Assembly (NCBI GenBank): GCA_018398765.1
Contig: JAHBMJ010000694.1
Location: 1 to 42,459 of the forward strand
Source of the DNA: Chromera velia
Lineage: Eukaryota > Sar > Chromeraceae
Direction: 5' to 3'
DNA length: 42,459 nucleotides
In this document: piece by piece, positions 1 to 12,088 of the stretch
Layout: each line of letters opens with the position of its first letter
How positions within the stretch are numbered: position 1 is the stretch's first letter
Made by a program: the position numbers and the translations under genes
The notes under the pieces: model-generated
Told to the model about the DNA's origin: nothing
What the model saw: the letters and a program-made list of their open reading frames with translations, nothing else
Databases searched by the model: none

Positions 1-230
1 CACACATACACACACACACACACACACGCACACACACACATATACACATACACACATACATACATATACCCAATCACGCCCACACCCACGCCTACACCCA
101 CACACCCACACATACGCACACATGCACATGCATATACACATACACATACAGACACATACACATATACATATACACATGCACACACAGTGTCATATTCGGA
201 ACACAAGGAGGACACTGTCACACAGGTGGA
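1..230. repeat. (CA)n-rich simple repeat
   Basis: Alternating CA, interrupted by TA and CCCA variants, fills the first ~190 bases. No gene is visible here. The window edge cuts the tract. Confidence 0.9.
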
Positions 231-249
231 CAGGTGTTTGGTGCATTGA

Positions 250-490
250 GTCATTCATTTATTGGGTTGTGTATCCATGCATTCATTCATTTATGTATTA
301 ATAAATATATGCATGCATACATGTATGCACTTCTTTTATTAATTCATTCATTGAGTCATTCATGCCTTCATTCCTGCATTCATTCATTCATCCGGGTATT
401 CCATCGTCCGTCCATTCATTTCTCTGTTCATTTATGAGTTTTTTATTCAGTCAACCAATCATACACTTATTAATTCACTCATCGGTTCAT
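250..490. repeat. Degenerate ATTC/TTCA tetranucleotide tract
   Basis: Imperfect ATTC repeats with TTTA and GCATGCAT interruptions. The same kind of tract recurs in an intron at 19166-19290 and, as TGAA, at 41703-41742. Open frames across it are by-products of the repeat. Confidence 0.8.
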
Positions 491-619
491 CGTTGAACAT
501 CGTTGGTACGCTGATGTAGTACTCCTCAGCGAGACGGCTCTACCCCTTCCTCTCTCTTCTTGCACTGGCGCTTTGTTGCTATAGATTCAGCGACTCTCGC
601 TGCTGTTCGTATGCGTTCC

Positions 620-2600
620 TGGGTTTTTCTTCACAGCTCTTCATATGCCCGGTGGAAGAGGCGGCTTGTTGCGTGGGGATCGGCTCTGAGGAGTGGGCCT
701 AGCGCTTGAACATAGAGTCGCTCGCCTGCGTCCATCGGAAGCAGCCGCCCTTTCAGTTCGCCTGATGCAGCCTTCTCCCGCACTAGGTTGGTGAGTTGGC
801 TTCTGATCGATGTGTGTTCGCAGCAGCCGGTGAGTGTTTGGAGCTCTTCTGCTGGAGCTGCTGGCGTGGTGGTTTGGCTGCATGCGCGGCAGCGGCTTTC
901 GAGGTCCGTCAAGTCCCTGCGGGTAAATTTGATCTGTTTTCCGGCTGTCCAACACACACCTAAGCGCCAGTAGACAGTGGCTCGTATATGCTTAAATGCA
1001 AGGCAGGGGCAGACAAGGTACGGCCTAGGTTTGGGGTAAAGGAACCTCAGACAGAGTCTGGGACCACTCGTATGTCCAGACGAGGCGGACGAGTCGGAGG
1101 TCTGACGCATCTTTGCAGTGAACAGGGGAAAGCCCCCCCAGGCGGGCGAGATTGATAATAACGGAGGCACCGGGTCTTGCGCCTGACAGGGGCACTCCCG
1201 GGGGTAGTCTTGTCCATTGGATTGGTGTGGTGGCTCTCTCTTTGAGCGAGGCGGCGATGCCTCTATCGATTAGGTTGAACCATCTCTGCTGGTGGGTGGG
1301 CAGGATAGCCGGCTATGTTCAAAATTGGTTCAAAACCGTAACCATCGGGATGCGTGCGGCCTCACACATCCATTTGAGAGAGAGCTGGAACGCGTGCCTT
1401 GTTGGGTTGGGGGGTTCGTTGTTGGTAGCAATCCGCTCCTATTCCTGTGCGAGCTCCTCCATGGCAAGTCGGCAAAGGTCCTCTGTTGGGTGCTCCTGCA
1501 GACGGTGCATGTAGCGAAGTATGCGTTTGGCAAGGATAAGGCAGGCTGGTCAGAGCCTGAATTCGAGAAGCGTATGTAAACGGGAGATGAATCGGGGGAG
1601 TCGGGCTATTAACCAGCATAACCAGAGGCGGAGGTGGTCGAACTCTTTCTCATCGGCTTCAGAAATGGGGGCTGTCTTTAAGTCATGCATAAAGAAGGAT
1701 TCTGAGAAAATATGATAGAACTGGACGGACATGCCTGGGGGGGGACGGCCCAGCTGAATCAGTCGGCCTAGGTTGGCATGTATGCGTTCTCTCGTTTGGG
1801 CGATTTGGGATCTGATTGTATGCCCCACCCCCCCCTCTTTCATGAAGACTGTTCCAAGGTATCTGAATTCTGTTGCTTTTTTCAGTGTTTGTCTGATATA
1901 TCGGAGGTTCTGCATCTCCCTTTTTTATTGCCAACTGGTCCCCAAAAAACTCTGGTATGTCTTAGCGAGGTTAACCGTCAGCCTTCGCTCGTCATAATAC
2001 AGTTCAAGCATATCAAGGAGCCATCGTACCCGGTCCTCCCGTCTGTAGAAGATGACCAGGTCGTCTGCGTAGAGGAGGATCTCCACGGCTTTGCTCTGGG
2101 AGGCTGAGCCAATGTGGAGGGGGCGGCCGGGGGGCTCTTCTCCTCCTGGTGGTCGATATATATTAAGGAAGGATGGCAGGTTATTGATGTACAGCATAAA
2201 TAACAAAGGGGATAGGGGATCTCCCTGACGGACACTGTCACACCACGGTCTTCTGGGAAAGAGTAGGTCCCTGGGTGTGTTCTGGGCTAGGTTCCGGGTT
2301 CGAAACGCTTTGCTGTGCTCTGAGGGGTTTAGACGGACGTGCGGACATTGCGGTACATTGAGGCGACCGCTTAGATTAACCCCTCCGGCACGTTTTCTGC
2401 TTGCATATGGGTCCATAGCAGGTGTCAAGGTACAGAATCAAATGCCTCTTTAAAGTCTATAAAGTACTATGAAGGCACAGTGGAGGCCTGGGCTCCTGTA
2501 TTTTTAGATCAGGCAGCGGAATACTCTTGCAGACTGATGATTGAGGTTTTTATTATGCATGCCGCGTCCCTTGTAGACTTACTTCCGCGCGCAAGGCGCG
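620..2600 (-). mobile_element. 5'-truncated, decayed LINE (non-LTR retrotransposon)
   Basis: Reading the minus strand from about 2600 down, the translation gives FKEAFDSV, QGDPLSPLLF and YADDLVIF, the reverse-transcriptase motifs of non-LTR elements. A typical post-RT thumb follows (TEFRYLGTVF then R..I..NLGRL). A Cys/His-rich 3' segment near 631-1170 carries a CRAC...GCCEH pattern like the C-terminal zinc knuckle of many LINEs. The open segments lie in different frames and no endonuclease is seen upstream of 2600, so this is a dead, 5'-truncated copy. I cannot name the clade or place the 3' end exactly. Confidence 0.8.
1925..2470 (-). pseudogene. LINE reverse transcriptase core fragment
   Basis: Longest intact RT piece of the LINE. 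It holds QGDPLSPLLF (palm, motif B region) and YADDLVIF (catalytic YADD, motif C), followed by LNCIM/LELYY and LTVNLAKT-like motif D/E text. The upstream motif A (FIDFKEAFDS) reads in the neighbouring frame around 2440-2465, so at least one frameshift separates A from B. With A, B and C recognisable the family call is firm, but the protein cannot be made from this copy. Confidence 0.8.
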
Positions 2601-3336
2601 CGAACTGACCTATTCGATCTAAAGCTCGTGGTCTTGCAGACTGAATGACATACTGTTCAAAAAACTGATACTGGTAGGTCGTCAGATATAGGTAGTCTCT
2701 CTTGCAACGTCCTTAAACACCGGCACGGAACGTCCGCACGGCACTCAGGCATGATGCAGCACCTGCTTGCCAGACCCCAGGGGTTGTTCCTTATTCTGTG
2801 TGCAGTGACTCAGCTCCGTTCACCTGGTCCTCGTCCTCTATGAACATATCCAAGCGAGGAAAGGTCAGACACTTCAGACCCTCCTGACCTCGTTGCGTAG
2901 AGCTGTTTCTCTGGTTCAGCCTTGTCAAAATCTCTGTTTATAAAGCGAGGAAATAAAAGTGTGGCTCTGAGCAGGACGAACAAAGGCAAAGGATAAAAAG
3001 GTGCCAAGAGAGACGGCAGTGCTCTCCACCCTGGACGTTCTTCCACGCCAACCCAACCCCGGAGGTACGTCGGTTGCTTTGATCGATCTCGGCAACCGAA
3101 TTGAGGCTTGATTTTTCCATCTTTAGCATGAAAACCTCTTGAAGGAAAGTGCACGGGCAACTCTCTTTCGAGACCCGTGTATATCTACACGCTGTCGACA
3201 CGACAGCTTTGGACTGCATGTTTCTTAGTTCTTCTTGTCCTGCTAACAAAAAAGGTTCGCGTGCCAGGAAGGAAACAAAGTCAATCCTATACATTTATAT
3301 CGGAAATGCATCTGCAATGTTTCAAGCACTGGATAA

Positions 3337-3379
<43 letters not shown>

Positions 3380-4130
3380 CCTCCCTTTCTCACTTTGTAT
3401 GTGTGTATGTGTATATGTGTGTGTGTGTATGTATGTGTGTGTGTGTGCGTGAATGAGTCTGCCACGCGCTATTCACTCTTTTGTATCACCCACCAACCGT
3501 TGCTTTTTCTCTCTAAGAGTGTATGTATGATAAGGGGTTGCAGGGAGGCACCCTCTCTTTTTCCAGTAGGCCCTCAGAGATCCTCTTTCTCTTTCTTCTT
3601 GATAAAATGGGAATCGATCGAACTGGCTGCCAGTGCAGCAAAAATGAGAAGTGGGGTTTTGGAAGAGCAGACGGACGGAGGAGCAAAAACCACAGCATAA
3701 AGGGAGTCCGGCCTGCAGGAAGAAGAATAAATTGATGTCCATGATTATTGGGTGCTAGTAGGAATATGATCTTCTCGGGAGTGTGGGTAGTGACAAAAAG
3801 CTGGGTGTTACTGAGTAGAGGGCCCCGTTGCAGGGCAAGGACGTTTCTTTAGACCAAAGATCTACCGCATGGATAATTTTAAGTGTGCATGTCTGTACGT
3901 CAGTTTGTGTTTATGTGAGTTTGTGTGTATGTATATCTGTATATATATGATGTGTGTGTATATGTGTGTGTGTGTGTATGTGTGATGCATGTGTTTATGA
4001 AAGAGAGGAAGAGAGAGCCTCTAGCAAATTGAGAAAACGTGTATTCACCCAACATACTTCCCACAAACCTATTTGTTCTCTCGAAACGTTGGTCTTCGAT
4101 GAGAAATGGAAATGTCTCTTTCTTTCAATT
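2600..4130. other. No gene recognised; microsatellites
   Basis: Holds (CT)n at about 3341-3372, (GT)n with ATGT variants at 3396-3452, and more TG-rich sequence at 3900-3990. Open frames of 60-180 codons exist on both strands, but they run through the microsatellites and show no domain, so I do not call them genes. Confidence 0.6.
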
Positions 4131-4132
4131 TC

Positions 4133-4960
4133 GTTCGGAGGAAGGGTGAGACTGTACTCCTGTGTTGATCACAGAATTGGTATCGAGGGTCCAATGCGCC
4201 GCAGGATGTTTGTTGTGTATTGGAGTGTATTTTGAAAAGGGGCGCTTTCTTTCTTGTCTCTTTTTTGCTTCTTTAAACCTGCCAATGCCCTCTTGTTGTC
4301 GACAGTCACTGTGTGCTTCGGAGGGTGAGACAACGCTTATATGTTGATCGCAGGATTGGTGTCGTCGAGGGTTCAATACGACACAGGATATTTGTTCAGA
4401 AGATAGAAGGTGTGATTGTTTGGTGTGTATTCGAGTATGTTTTGAAAGGGGGCACTTTCTTTCTTGTCTTTTCTTGTGTTTCTCTAAACCTGCCGATGCC
4501 CTCTTGTTGTCGACTTTGTGCTTCGGAGGGCAAGACTGTGCTTGTGTGTCGATCGCTTGATTGGTGTCAAGGGTCCAATGCACCGCAAGATATTTGTTTA
4601 GAAGATAGAAGATGGGTTTGTTGGGTATGTATTGGAGTGTGTTTTAAAAGGGGGTGCTTTCTTTCTTTCCCCCTTTTGTGCTTCTCCAAACCTGCCGATG
4701 CCCTCTTATTGTCGACAGTCACTGTGTGCTTCGGAGGGCGAGACTGTGCTTATGTGTTGATCGCAGGATTGGTGTCAAGGGTCCAATGCGCCGTAGGATA
4801 TTTCTTTAGAAGATAGAAGGTGGGTTTGTTTGGTACATATTGGAGTGTGTTTTGAAAGGGGGCGCTTTCTTTCTTATCTCGTTTTGTACTTCTCCAAACC
4901 TGCCGATGCCCTCTTGTTGTCGATAGCCACTGTGTGCTTCGGAGGGTGAGACGACACGCG
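4133..4960. repeat. Four-unit tandem repeat, unit 183-209 bp
   Basis: The anchor TTCGGAGG followed by GTGAGAC or GCGAGAC recurs at about 4133, 4316, 4521, 4729 and 4938, giving spacings of ~183, 205, 208 and 209 bases. Each unit also carries AACCTGCCGATGCCCTCTTG and a GTCGAC site. Units differ by scattered substitutions and small indels, so the array is not brand new. Open frames on both strands follow the repeat and have no known domain. Confidence 0.85.
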
Positions 4961-6551
4961 TCAATCTCAATCCGGTCTCCGAACTATAGACTCGGACTTG
5001 TTTGCCTCTAGATGATAGGGAATTCACAGGGATGGGGTGGCTCTTCTCGGCTCTTCTGTGCCGGGAGGCTTTGCATGGTACGCTTTACATCGCCGCTTCG
5101 ATAATAGCGGTGAGACTTCTGTTAACACCGACGAGCACGTCTCTCATAAGAAGATAAGGGACAAGGTGTGTATTTTCACTCAGGCAGGACGTCGACCAAG
5201 CTCTGCCTCAATCGGGGGTGCGACTCTGCCAATGCGGAACTTAGCGGACAGAGGAGGTGTGAAAGCTGCACAGGGATGACACGTACACTGGGGACAATCA
5301 GAATATAGACGACAGAACGTGAGAGACGTCTGTCAGCTGCGGCGTAGCTCAGTAGAGTAGAAGGCTGGTGACCGCAGAAAAGATCTAGGTCTAGGTACTG
5401 ATGATTAATATCGCTTCTCTAGACCTTTGCTCCACATCTTATTGATCAGGTCATATCGTGGAATGGAGTGTCAGTCAGTCTTCCTAGAAGGATACAGTTA
5501 GTCAGCAAAACAAAGCATTCAGTCTTTCTATCGATCAGTATAAGCGCACGCCTACTGGTATGGTGCTCATGATCAAAAGATCCGGGCCGAAGGCCAGAAT
5601 ATGTCTAAAAGCAACACATGACTACTCCAACATGCATGGTCATGCAACACTTGACTCTACTTAACTAGGCTGAGGGTCTTAATGGGAACTCTCGAGTCCT
5701 TCTCGTGTGGTGCAAAATACCGTGCAATCCCCATGCTGATCTTTTTGGTGTGGGGAATGGGAAACAGGACAGACGGGTTGAAAGGGATATCCATCTTGTG
5801 AACCTAGCCCTGTTGAGCCTGTGGTTAATTAACAAGATATCCTTCAAGAAAACCTGCGACAGACAAGCTTTCACCTGCCTTGGCCTCGGCAGTCAATCAA
5901 GGAACAACACTGCTCACAAAGAATGATACGCTGAGTTTTTAAGAAATTGACATGGACAGTTTGTGGTGGACAATCTGGTACAGAAAGTAAGAAACTAGGT
6001 AAGAAAGGTAGGCTGGCATGCAATGGCTAGCAACGCGTCTCTCAGTGGACCAAAGAAGTCAGCAGGAAAACACTCTTCATGAACCCTTTGCAAAAATGCT
6101 TTGGAGATCAGTGCTCCCCTTCTGGTTTTTCTGCAGGCCGTCATTGATGACGGGGGAACGGAAAAGACAGAGGGATCCAGAGTTTATATGGGAGAGTGTT
6201 GATGAGTGTTGCATGAATGATGAGGAGAGTGTTGCATGAAGAGACCGCACATGCGAGAGGCGCGGCTCAAAAAAAAAAAAAATGTGCGGCGCCGATCGTT
6301 GGGCACGCATGGCATTGCATGCGGGGCCGCGGCGCGCGCTGTATAGGGCGAGCGGTCCGTCGCGTTGACCAGACTGTCAATGACTGTCATGACCAGACTG
6401 CTTTGTGTTCCTTTCTTGCTTCGTTCGAGATCTCTCGATCGAGCTCACATAGACTGTTTGTCAAGGAGCTTCTCTTTGCTCATCGTTTACCATTGCACGC
6501 CTCTCAAGACTGCAGTCCGAGCTTTCAAGTGAAGTGAGTGGTCCGGGCAGG
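4961..6551. other. Intergenic stretch upstream of the diflavin reductase gene
   Basis: No gene is supported. A homopolymer A tract lies at about 6268-6281, followed by a GC-rich stretch (GCGGCGCC, then GGGGCCGCGGCGCGCG) at 6285-6345. Together these may be part of the promoter or 5' UTR of the gene at 6552. A weak tRNA-like box A at ~5342-5360 is discussed among the rejected items. Confidence 0.4.
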
Positions 6552-8270
6552 ATGCCGGAAGAAAATTCCCCGGATGATTCCCGGCATCTGTTGATCTTGT
6601 ATGGCAGCCAGACAGGCACTGCACAAGCAGCTGCTGAGGACTTTGCGAGGGATGTGAGGAGACGGCACATCAAACACACCGTGCGGTCCCTCGATTCCTT
6701 TGACATCACCAAATTGCACAAACAGACCTATGTGGTGTTTTTCATCTCTACCACCGGGCAGGGCGATCCTCCCGAGAACATGCGCAGGAGTTGGACCCAT
6801 CTACTTCGAAAGGACTTGTCGGCTTCCTGGTTGAAGCAGACCAACTTCACGGTATTCGGTCTGGGGGACCGTCGGTATGTTCAGTTCAACTTTGCAGCTC
6901 GGAAGCTGTGGAGACGGCTGGAGCAGTTGGGTGCTTCCTCTTTCTACCGGTTGGGGTTGGGGGATGACATGCATGACTTTGGATATGAGGGAGAATTCGA
7001 TCCTTGGGTTGAGGGGCTGTTAGGGCGTCTCCTTGAGATCTGGCCCTTGCCTGAGGGCAAAGAGGTCCTGGGGGAGGATCACCCTTTTCCCCGACGGTAT
7101 AAGGTAGAGGTGGTAAAGGAAGGAGAGGGGTCTGTAGATGCACAGGGATCGGGTGACGTTCTCCGGTTGACGCGTCCGTCGGATAGAAAGGGGGGGAAGG
7201 GCATCGAGGCTTTGGGGGGGCCCGTCTGGAGTCCGTTTCCGTTCATGGCAGCAGGGGCGACTGAAGGAGGAAGGGGCGGTTCAAAGAGTACGACACCTGG
7301 TGTTCCGCCTGTCGTGTATGGAAGGGTCGAGGAGAATGAGCACTTGGCTGCACCGGGGCATTCACAGGTAGGCAGGTGGCGGGTTAATTGTTTTTGTGTC
7401 TACATTGTTGGTGTCAGAGGGGAGGGTGGTGAATGCTCATCCTTCTGGAAATACAGAGGTGGTCTCTGCCTAAGATGTCATTGTTTTAGCTCAGTCGTAT
7501 GAAGATCCGAAAGGAAATCATTGTATTCCACGTGAAGCTTTCGGTATGCGTGCGTGCGTATGTGTGTGTGCGTGGGCGCGCGCGTGTGTGTGTGTGTGCG
7601 TGTGTGTGTGTGTGGGTGTGGTACATGCGTGTGTGTGTGTGTGTGTGTGGTGTGTATGTGTGTGCGCGTCTATTCCTCGTCCCTGTGTTTGCAGGACTGT
7701 CGCCGTCTCCGCATCTCCACCCCCCCCAGTGCCGGGGCCTTCGTGCCTGGAGACGTCGCGGTGATCCGCCCTGCCGTCTCCGTGCATAAGACGCTCAGGT
7801 TCCTCGTCAGCCTCAACCTGCACCCTGCAACAGTGGTCCAGATAAGCGAAAACCCAGAGGCAGCCCAGGACGATGGGAAGGCCGAGGGAGTCGCGAGCGA
7901 GTCTTCCCCATTTCCCTCAGAACCTCTCACTCTGTTTGAACTCTGCCGACACTTTGTCGACTCAGAAGCAGTGCCCACAAGGTGGGTCTCTCTTTCTCCT
8001 TCTATCTGTGTATGCATGTGTTGACTTGGGTGTGTATGTGTGTGTGGGTGCTCACGGATGAGGGCCTTGTTGGGCTTCTGTTTTTTGTGTTTCTGAGGAT
8101 GGTGTCTGCCTGAGGTGGAGATGAGTGGATAGAAAAATCAGAGGAGGGGTTGGAATCTCGGAGCATCGTGGAGGTCTCTCTCTCCCTCTCTCTCCCTCTC
8201 TCTCTCTCTCTCCCCCCCCCCTTTCTCTCTCTCTCTCTCTCTCTCTCCCCCCCCCTTTCTCTCTCTCTCT

Positions 8271-8305
<35 letters not shown>

Positions 8306-8721
8306 ACTTACTTACTTACACTTTTTTCTGTGCGTGGGGGGGAAGGTAGGGGCTTTTAGTGTTGCGTGTGCCTGAAATTGAGAAAGAACACATACGTGAG
8401 TTTTTCCTCTGTGCGCTCCTTCCGCAGGTGGTTTTTTCGGTTTCTTTCCTTCTACTGCGACGACCAGATGCAGAAGGAGAAGCTGGAAGAGATGTCCTCG
8501 AAGACGCTCGAAGGCAAAGATCTCTTCTATGAATATTGCAAGCAAGTCAGTTTGATTGCATGAAAGTATTTTCAGCTTCCTTCATGAAGCTCGATTCGTC
8601 GGTGGATGGATGCTCATCTGATCGACTTCTGGCCTCTCACTGCCTGACCTTCTTTAAAAGTGTCGGCATTTGGGGGAAAAGAAAAGTACCCCGTCTATCA
8701 TGGAAAAGCGAGAGAGAGAGA

Positions 8722-8766
<45 letters not shown>

Positions 8767-10552
8767 TTTAAGTTCTTTGAGAATTTCGTTTCTGCTTGAG
8801 GATTCTGGCTGAATCTCTGCAGGCGCCTCTTCTTCTCCCATTCGTTTCCTCACACACCGGCCTTTCTGAAGGTTCCTGAAGAACCTACTCCATCCATGTC
8901 TCTTCTAAGTTCCCCTCTGTTGTACTCACTCACTCACTCACTATGAGTAGCAGAAAGAAGGCCGTCCCTTCCCCCCACGTTTTCTTTCTTTCTTTCTTGC
9001 TCACTTGATGGATGCCTGCAGGAGCGCCGCAGTTGTGCCGAGGTCCTTTGGGACTTCCCTGCTTCCCGTCCCCCCTTGGAGGTTTTGCTAGAGGCCCTAC
9101 CCCCCATCCTGCCGAGGAAGTACTCCGTCTGCTCTGCCCCGATGTGGACCCAGTCGGAGGCCTGGAGAGAGTTGCATAGAATGCGACTGGAAGCGGCAGG
9201 GATAGGGGGGGTAGAGACGGTAAAGGGGACGCCTCCGTGTGCACTCTCTCTCTGGAGGCAGAGTAGGCTGCCTCCTGCTGTGCTTGCGTCGAAGAAGGTA
9301 AAAGGGGGAACAGAAGGGACAAACGGAAAGCATGTCGCATCCTCCTCGTCCTCTTCGGCTTCCTTTGAGATTTGTGTGGGGATTGTGAAGTACAAGACCC
9401 GTCTCCAGAGAGAAATTAAAGGTCTGGCCTCGGATTTTTTGTCCGAGCTAAAGGTCGGAGACTTCGTTCCCGTCTCCATGGAGGCGTCTCTGACCTTTGA
9501 GGTTTTCCCTCCGGCAGTCGCAACTCGCAGGGTGATCCCTCGACAGCAGATGGGGGGACTCCAGTGGACCCTCCCGCGGCATGTGTCTCTCAGAGAAGGG
9601 GGGGGAGGGGTGACGGTGTCGGGAGAATTCCTGGCCTCTACCGCCACGCCCCTCATTCTGATCTGTCCAGGCACCGGATTGGCTCCTTGCCGGTGAGTTG
9701 GGTCAACGAATGGGAGGGAGACTGTGGACAAATTTAAATTATGCATGCAGAGGAAGCACGTCGATGAGTGTGTGAGTGGACGAACGGGGGTGTTGAGGAA
9801 AGAAAGGAAGTGCGTGGAATGGGTGAGTAAGGTTTCGTTTGCACGTAAGAAACGGAGTTCAATCAGAAGCTCTTTGAGACAGGCTCTTAGGACAGTTGAC
9901 AGAGAGAGGGGGGGCAGGGAGAGAAGTCTTCGCTCTTTCTGTCTCTCGTGGATCTCTTGTTGATTTCTCCATCTGTCTGTCTATGTATGTGTTTATCTAT
10001 CTCCCTCTCCCTCTCGACGTTTTTCTCTTTCTCTTTGTCAATCCGCTTTTCCTTGTCGATCCTTGTGTGTTTGTTGGGATGGTGCAGAGCTTTGATCCAA
10101 GAGCGCCACTGGCTCCTCTCTCTGCGGACTCCGATGGGGTCACGTGTTGAGAAGCGTCCGCGTGATTTGGTGTTTTTGGGATTCCGGCACAGATCGAAGG
10201 ACTTTCTGTTCGAGGGCGAGTGGCCTGAAGAGGATGCCGACGTCTCCACTAGCTCTGTCTCCAAACAAAGCTCCTCGGAGTATGCAGGGTGGCTCTCTGC
10301 GCGTATCGCCTTCTCTCGAGACGACACTGAGAGGAAGGTTTATGTCCAAGACAAACTGGAAGAGGCCGCAGAGGAAGTAACGGACCTCCTTTTGAACCAC
10401 GGGGCCTGCATCGGAGTGTGCGGAAGGGCGCACCCGATGCCATCGCAAGTCAGTGGGGGGGGGGGTTGTCTGGTGTTCACAAGTTTGTAGTTCAGCGTGC
10501 TGGTGCAGGTTTTTTTTTTACCACAGAATGAAAAGGGAGAGAAAGAGGGAGA

Positions 10553-10585
<33 letters not shown>

Positions 10586-10770
10586 CCTGTGTCTGTGCCT
10601 CTGTTTGATCACAAACCACGTGACTGCCCCCCTTCCTTCAGGTCCGTGACATCATCGTGGAAATTTTGGAGAAGCACGCGAAGCCCAACGGCATGTCCAA
10701 AGAGAACGCGCGCGCCTACCTGAACGAGCTGGTCAGAAGGAGACGGTACATTGAGGACACGTGGGGCTGA
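6552..10770 (+). CDS. NDOR1: NADPH-dependent diflavin oxidoreductase (NDOR1/Tah18/ATR3 family), six exons
   Basis: Passes electrons from NADPH through FAD and FMN to the Dre2/CIAPIN1 Fe-S protein in cytosolic Fe-S cluster assembly (family knowledge). Exons: 6552-7367, 7695-7981, 8428-8545, 9022-9692, 10088-10448, 10642-10770. All introns are GT-AG with agreeing phases, giving 793 residues. Visible motifs: FMN loop YGSQTGTAQ (~17), STTGQGDPPENM (~67), GLGDRRY (~103), the family segment SEAVPTRWFFRFLSFY across exons 2-3, FAD motif RKYS (~439), pyrophosphate motif GTGLAPCR (~624), NADPH segments LVFLGFRHRSKDFLFEGEW and FSRD..RKVYVQ, and the C-terminal aromatic in EDTWG. The first in-frame ATG is at 6552. 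The protein is ~200 residues longer than animal homologues because of low-complexity inserts in the FMN-FAD linker and FAD domain. Catalytic motifs are intact, so it should work. Confidence 0.93.
7368..7694 (+). other. NDOR1 intron 1 with (GT)n tract
   Basis: Donor GTAGGC, acceptor TTTGCAG, phase 0. About 115 bases of TG/CG alternation lie at 7546-7668. Other introns of the gene carry (CT)n then (CA)n at 8166-8303, (GA)n at 8709-8762 and (CT)n(GT)n at 10551-10583, so microsatellite tracts are a habit of introns here. Confidence 0.85.
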
Positions 10771-12088
10771 CCCCCCGGTTAGAAAAAAGAGCTTATTTAA
10801 GGGGGCAAGGTTGACTGGGAGGGTCTCTCTCTCTCTCTGCGTCTTTGTCTCCTGCCTCTCTGTTTCCGTCTCGCTTCCTTTCTCAGTTCCTGACCGCACA
10901 AAGGCAGGGGGGGTTCTCGGAAGGCCACCTCGATCGAGTACAACCGACATGCTTCCCATTTCTTATTGGAAGTCAGGGTAAATTCATTTAGTTCAGGTTA
11001 ATCAAGCTCACACTGCTCTTGCAGGATGTGTTGTGTGCTTTTGAAAAAAGTTGGGAACGAAACCTGGAAACCGGAAGTTGCAGCAGGGAAAGAACACGGG
11101 GGGGAAAGCGAGAAAAAGGATGGATCCTCGGGGCTTTATCAAAAAAATTTAGGCTGTCAGCAATGCAGTTCATCTACTGGCAGCGATGGCATCGAAGTTT
11201 GTCCAAATGGATCGCTAGATGGATCGAAGACTTCTGCTCAATGTAGAAGTCGGAAGTATTCAATTCGCTCTTCAATTAAAGCAGCAATTTGCAAAAATTG
11301 TGATAAACTTTGAAATCAAAAACTCAACAGTACGTGCCGTCACATATGCGCAGTAACGCCGCAGTCTAATTCCAAACGGTATCAAAAAGATGCGTACTAA
11401 CTTTTATGCAGAGTTAATTTTGGAACTTTTTATTATATAAAATCTTAGTATTTAGCTTAGTATTAAATTGTACCAAAAATATATAAAAATATTAATATGT
11501 GTTGATGGACAAACCTTTTATTCTAAAAATTCAAACACCCACTACTTCTTCACCATACTTAGTGGACAAACGCATATGTTGTTTGTGTTCTAGTTTATGT
11601 TTCTAGTTTGTTTTAAAATGTTTTAAAAGTACTAAACTAGTATGAGCTTAAAGATTTTCTTTGATTTGTTTACTAGTAGTGATTTGGTAGCCCGTATACA
11701 GAAAAAAATAATTCTAAATTTTTGATTATACTAAAGATTCAAGTTTATTTCCAAAATTTTAGTGCTATAAGTCGAAGCTAGAGTTAAAGAATCATTTAAG
11801 AATAAATATCAAAATACAATTTTAAAAAATCTCGAAAAACAAAAAAAAAAATGATAAAGTTGCTACTAATTAAAATTGCAATACTATTTGCTAATAAAGA
11901 TGTATCAATGTATTCTTATGCTAACTGCATACAACTTTGAACTCTGTTGTGTAGAACATTTGTTGAAATGAAATTAAAGTGAAATAAACCAATAAACTGT
12001 TTTGCCCCATATGTTCAAGTTCATTGATGATATTATCATGATAATCTGCTGATTCAGAATAAATAAACTTCTAAGGCTCTGAAAGCAG
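10771..12088. other. Convergent intergenic spacer with AT-rich core
   Basis: Separates the 3' ends of the diflavin reductase (+) and the receptor gene (-). From about 11280 to 12060 the sequence becomes strongly AT-rich with runs of A and T, unlike the mixed-composition genes on both sides. AATTAAA at ~11274 could serve as a poly(A) signal for the plus-strand gene. I see no ORF, terminal repeats or known element inside. Confidence 0.5.

Noticed and set aside
3149-3700. 183-codon plus-strand open frame
   Set aside because: Runs through (CT)n and (GT)n microsatellites, has no domain, and overlaps open frames on the other strand equally well.
5335-5410. tRNA-like 5' half (GCGGCGTAGCTCAGTAGAG)
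   Set aside because: Box A-like text is present, but the D-stem and anticodon stem do not pair well and no box B (GGTTCRANTCC) follows within 80 bases. At best a decayed tRNA or SINE head.
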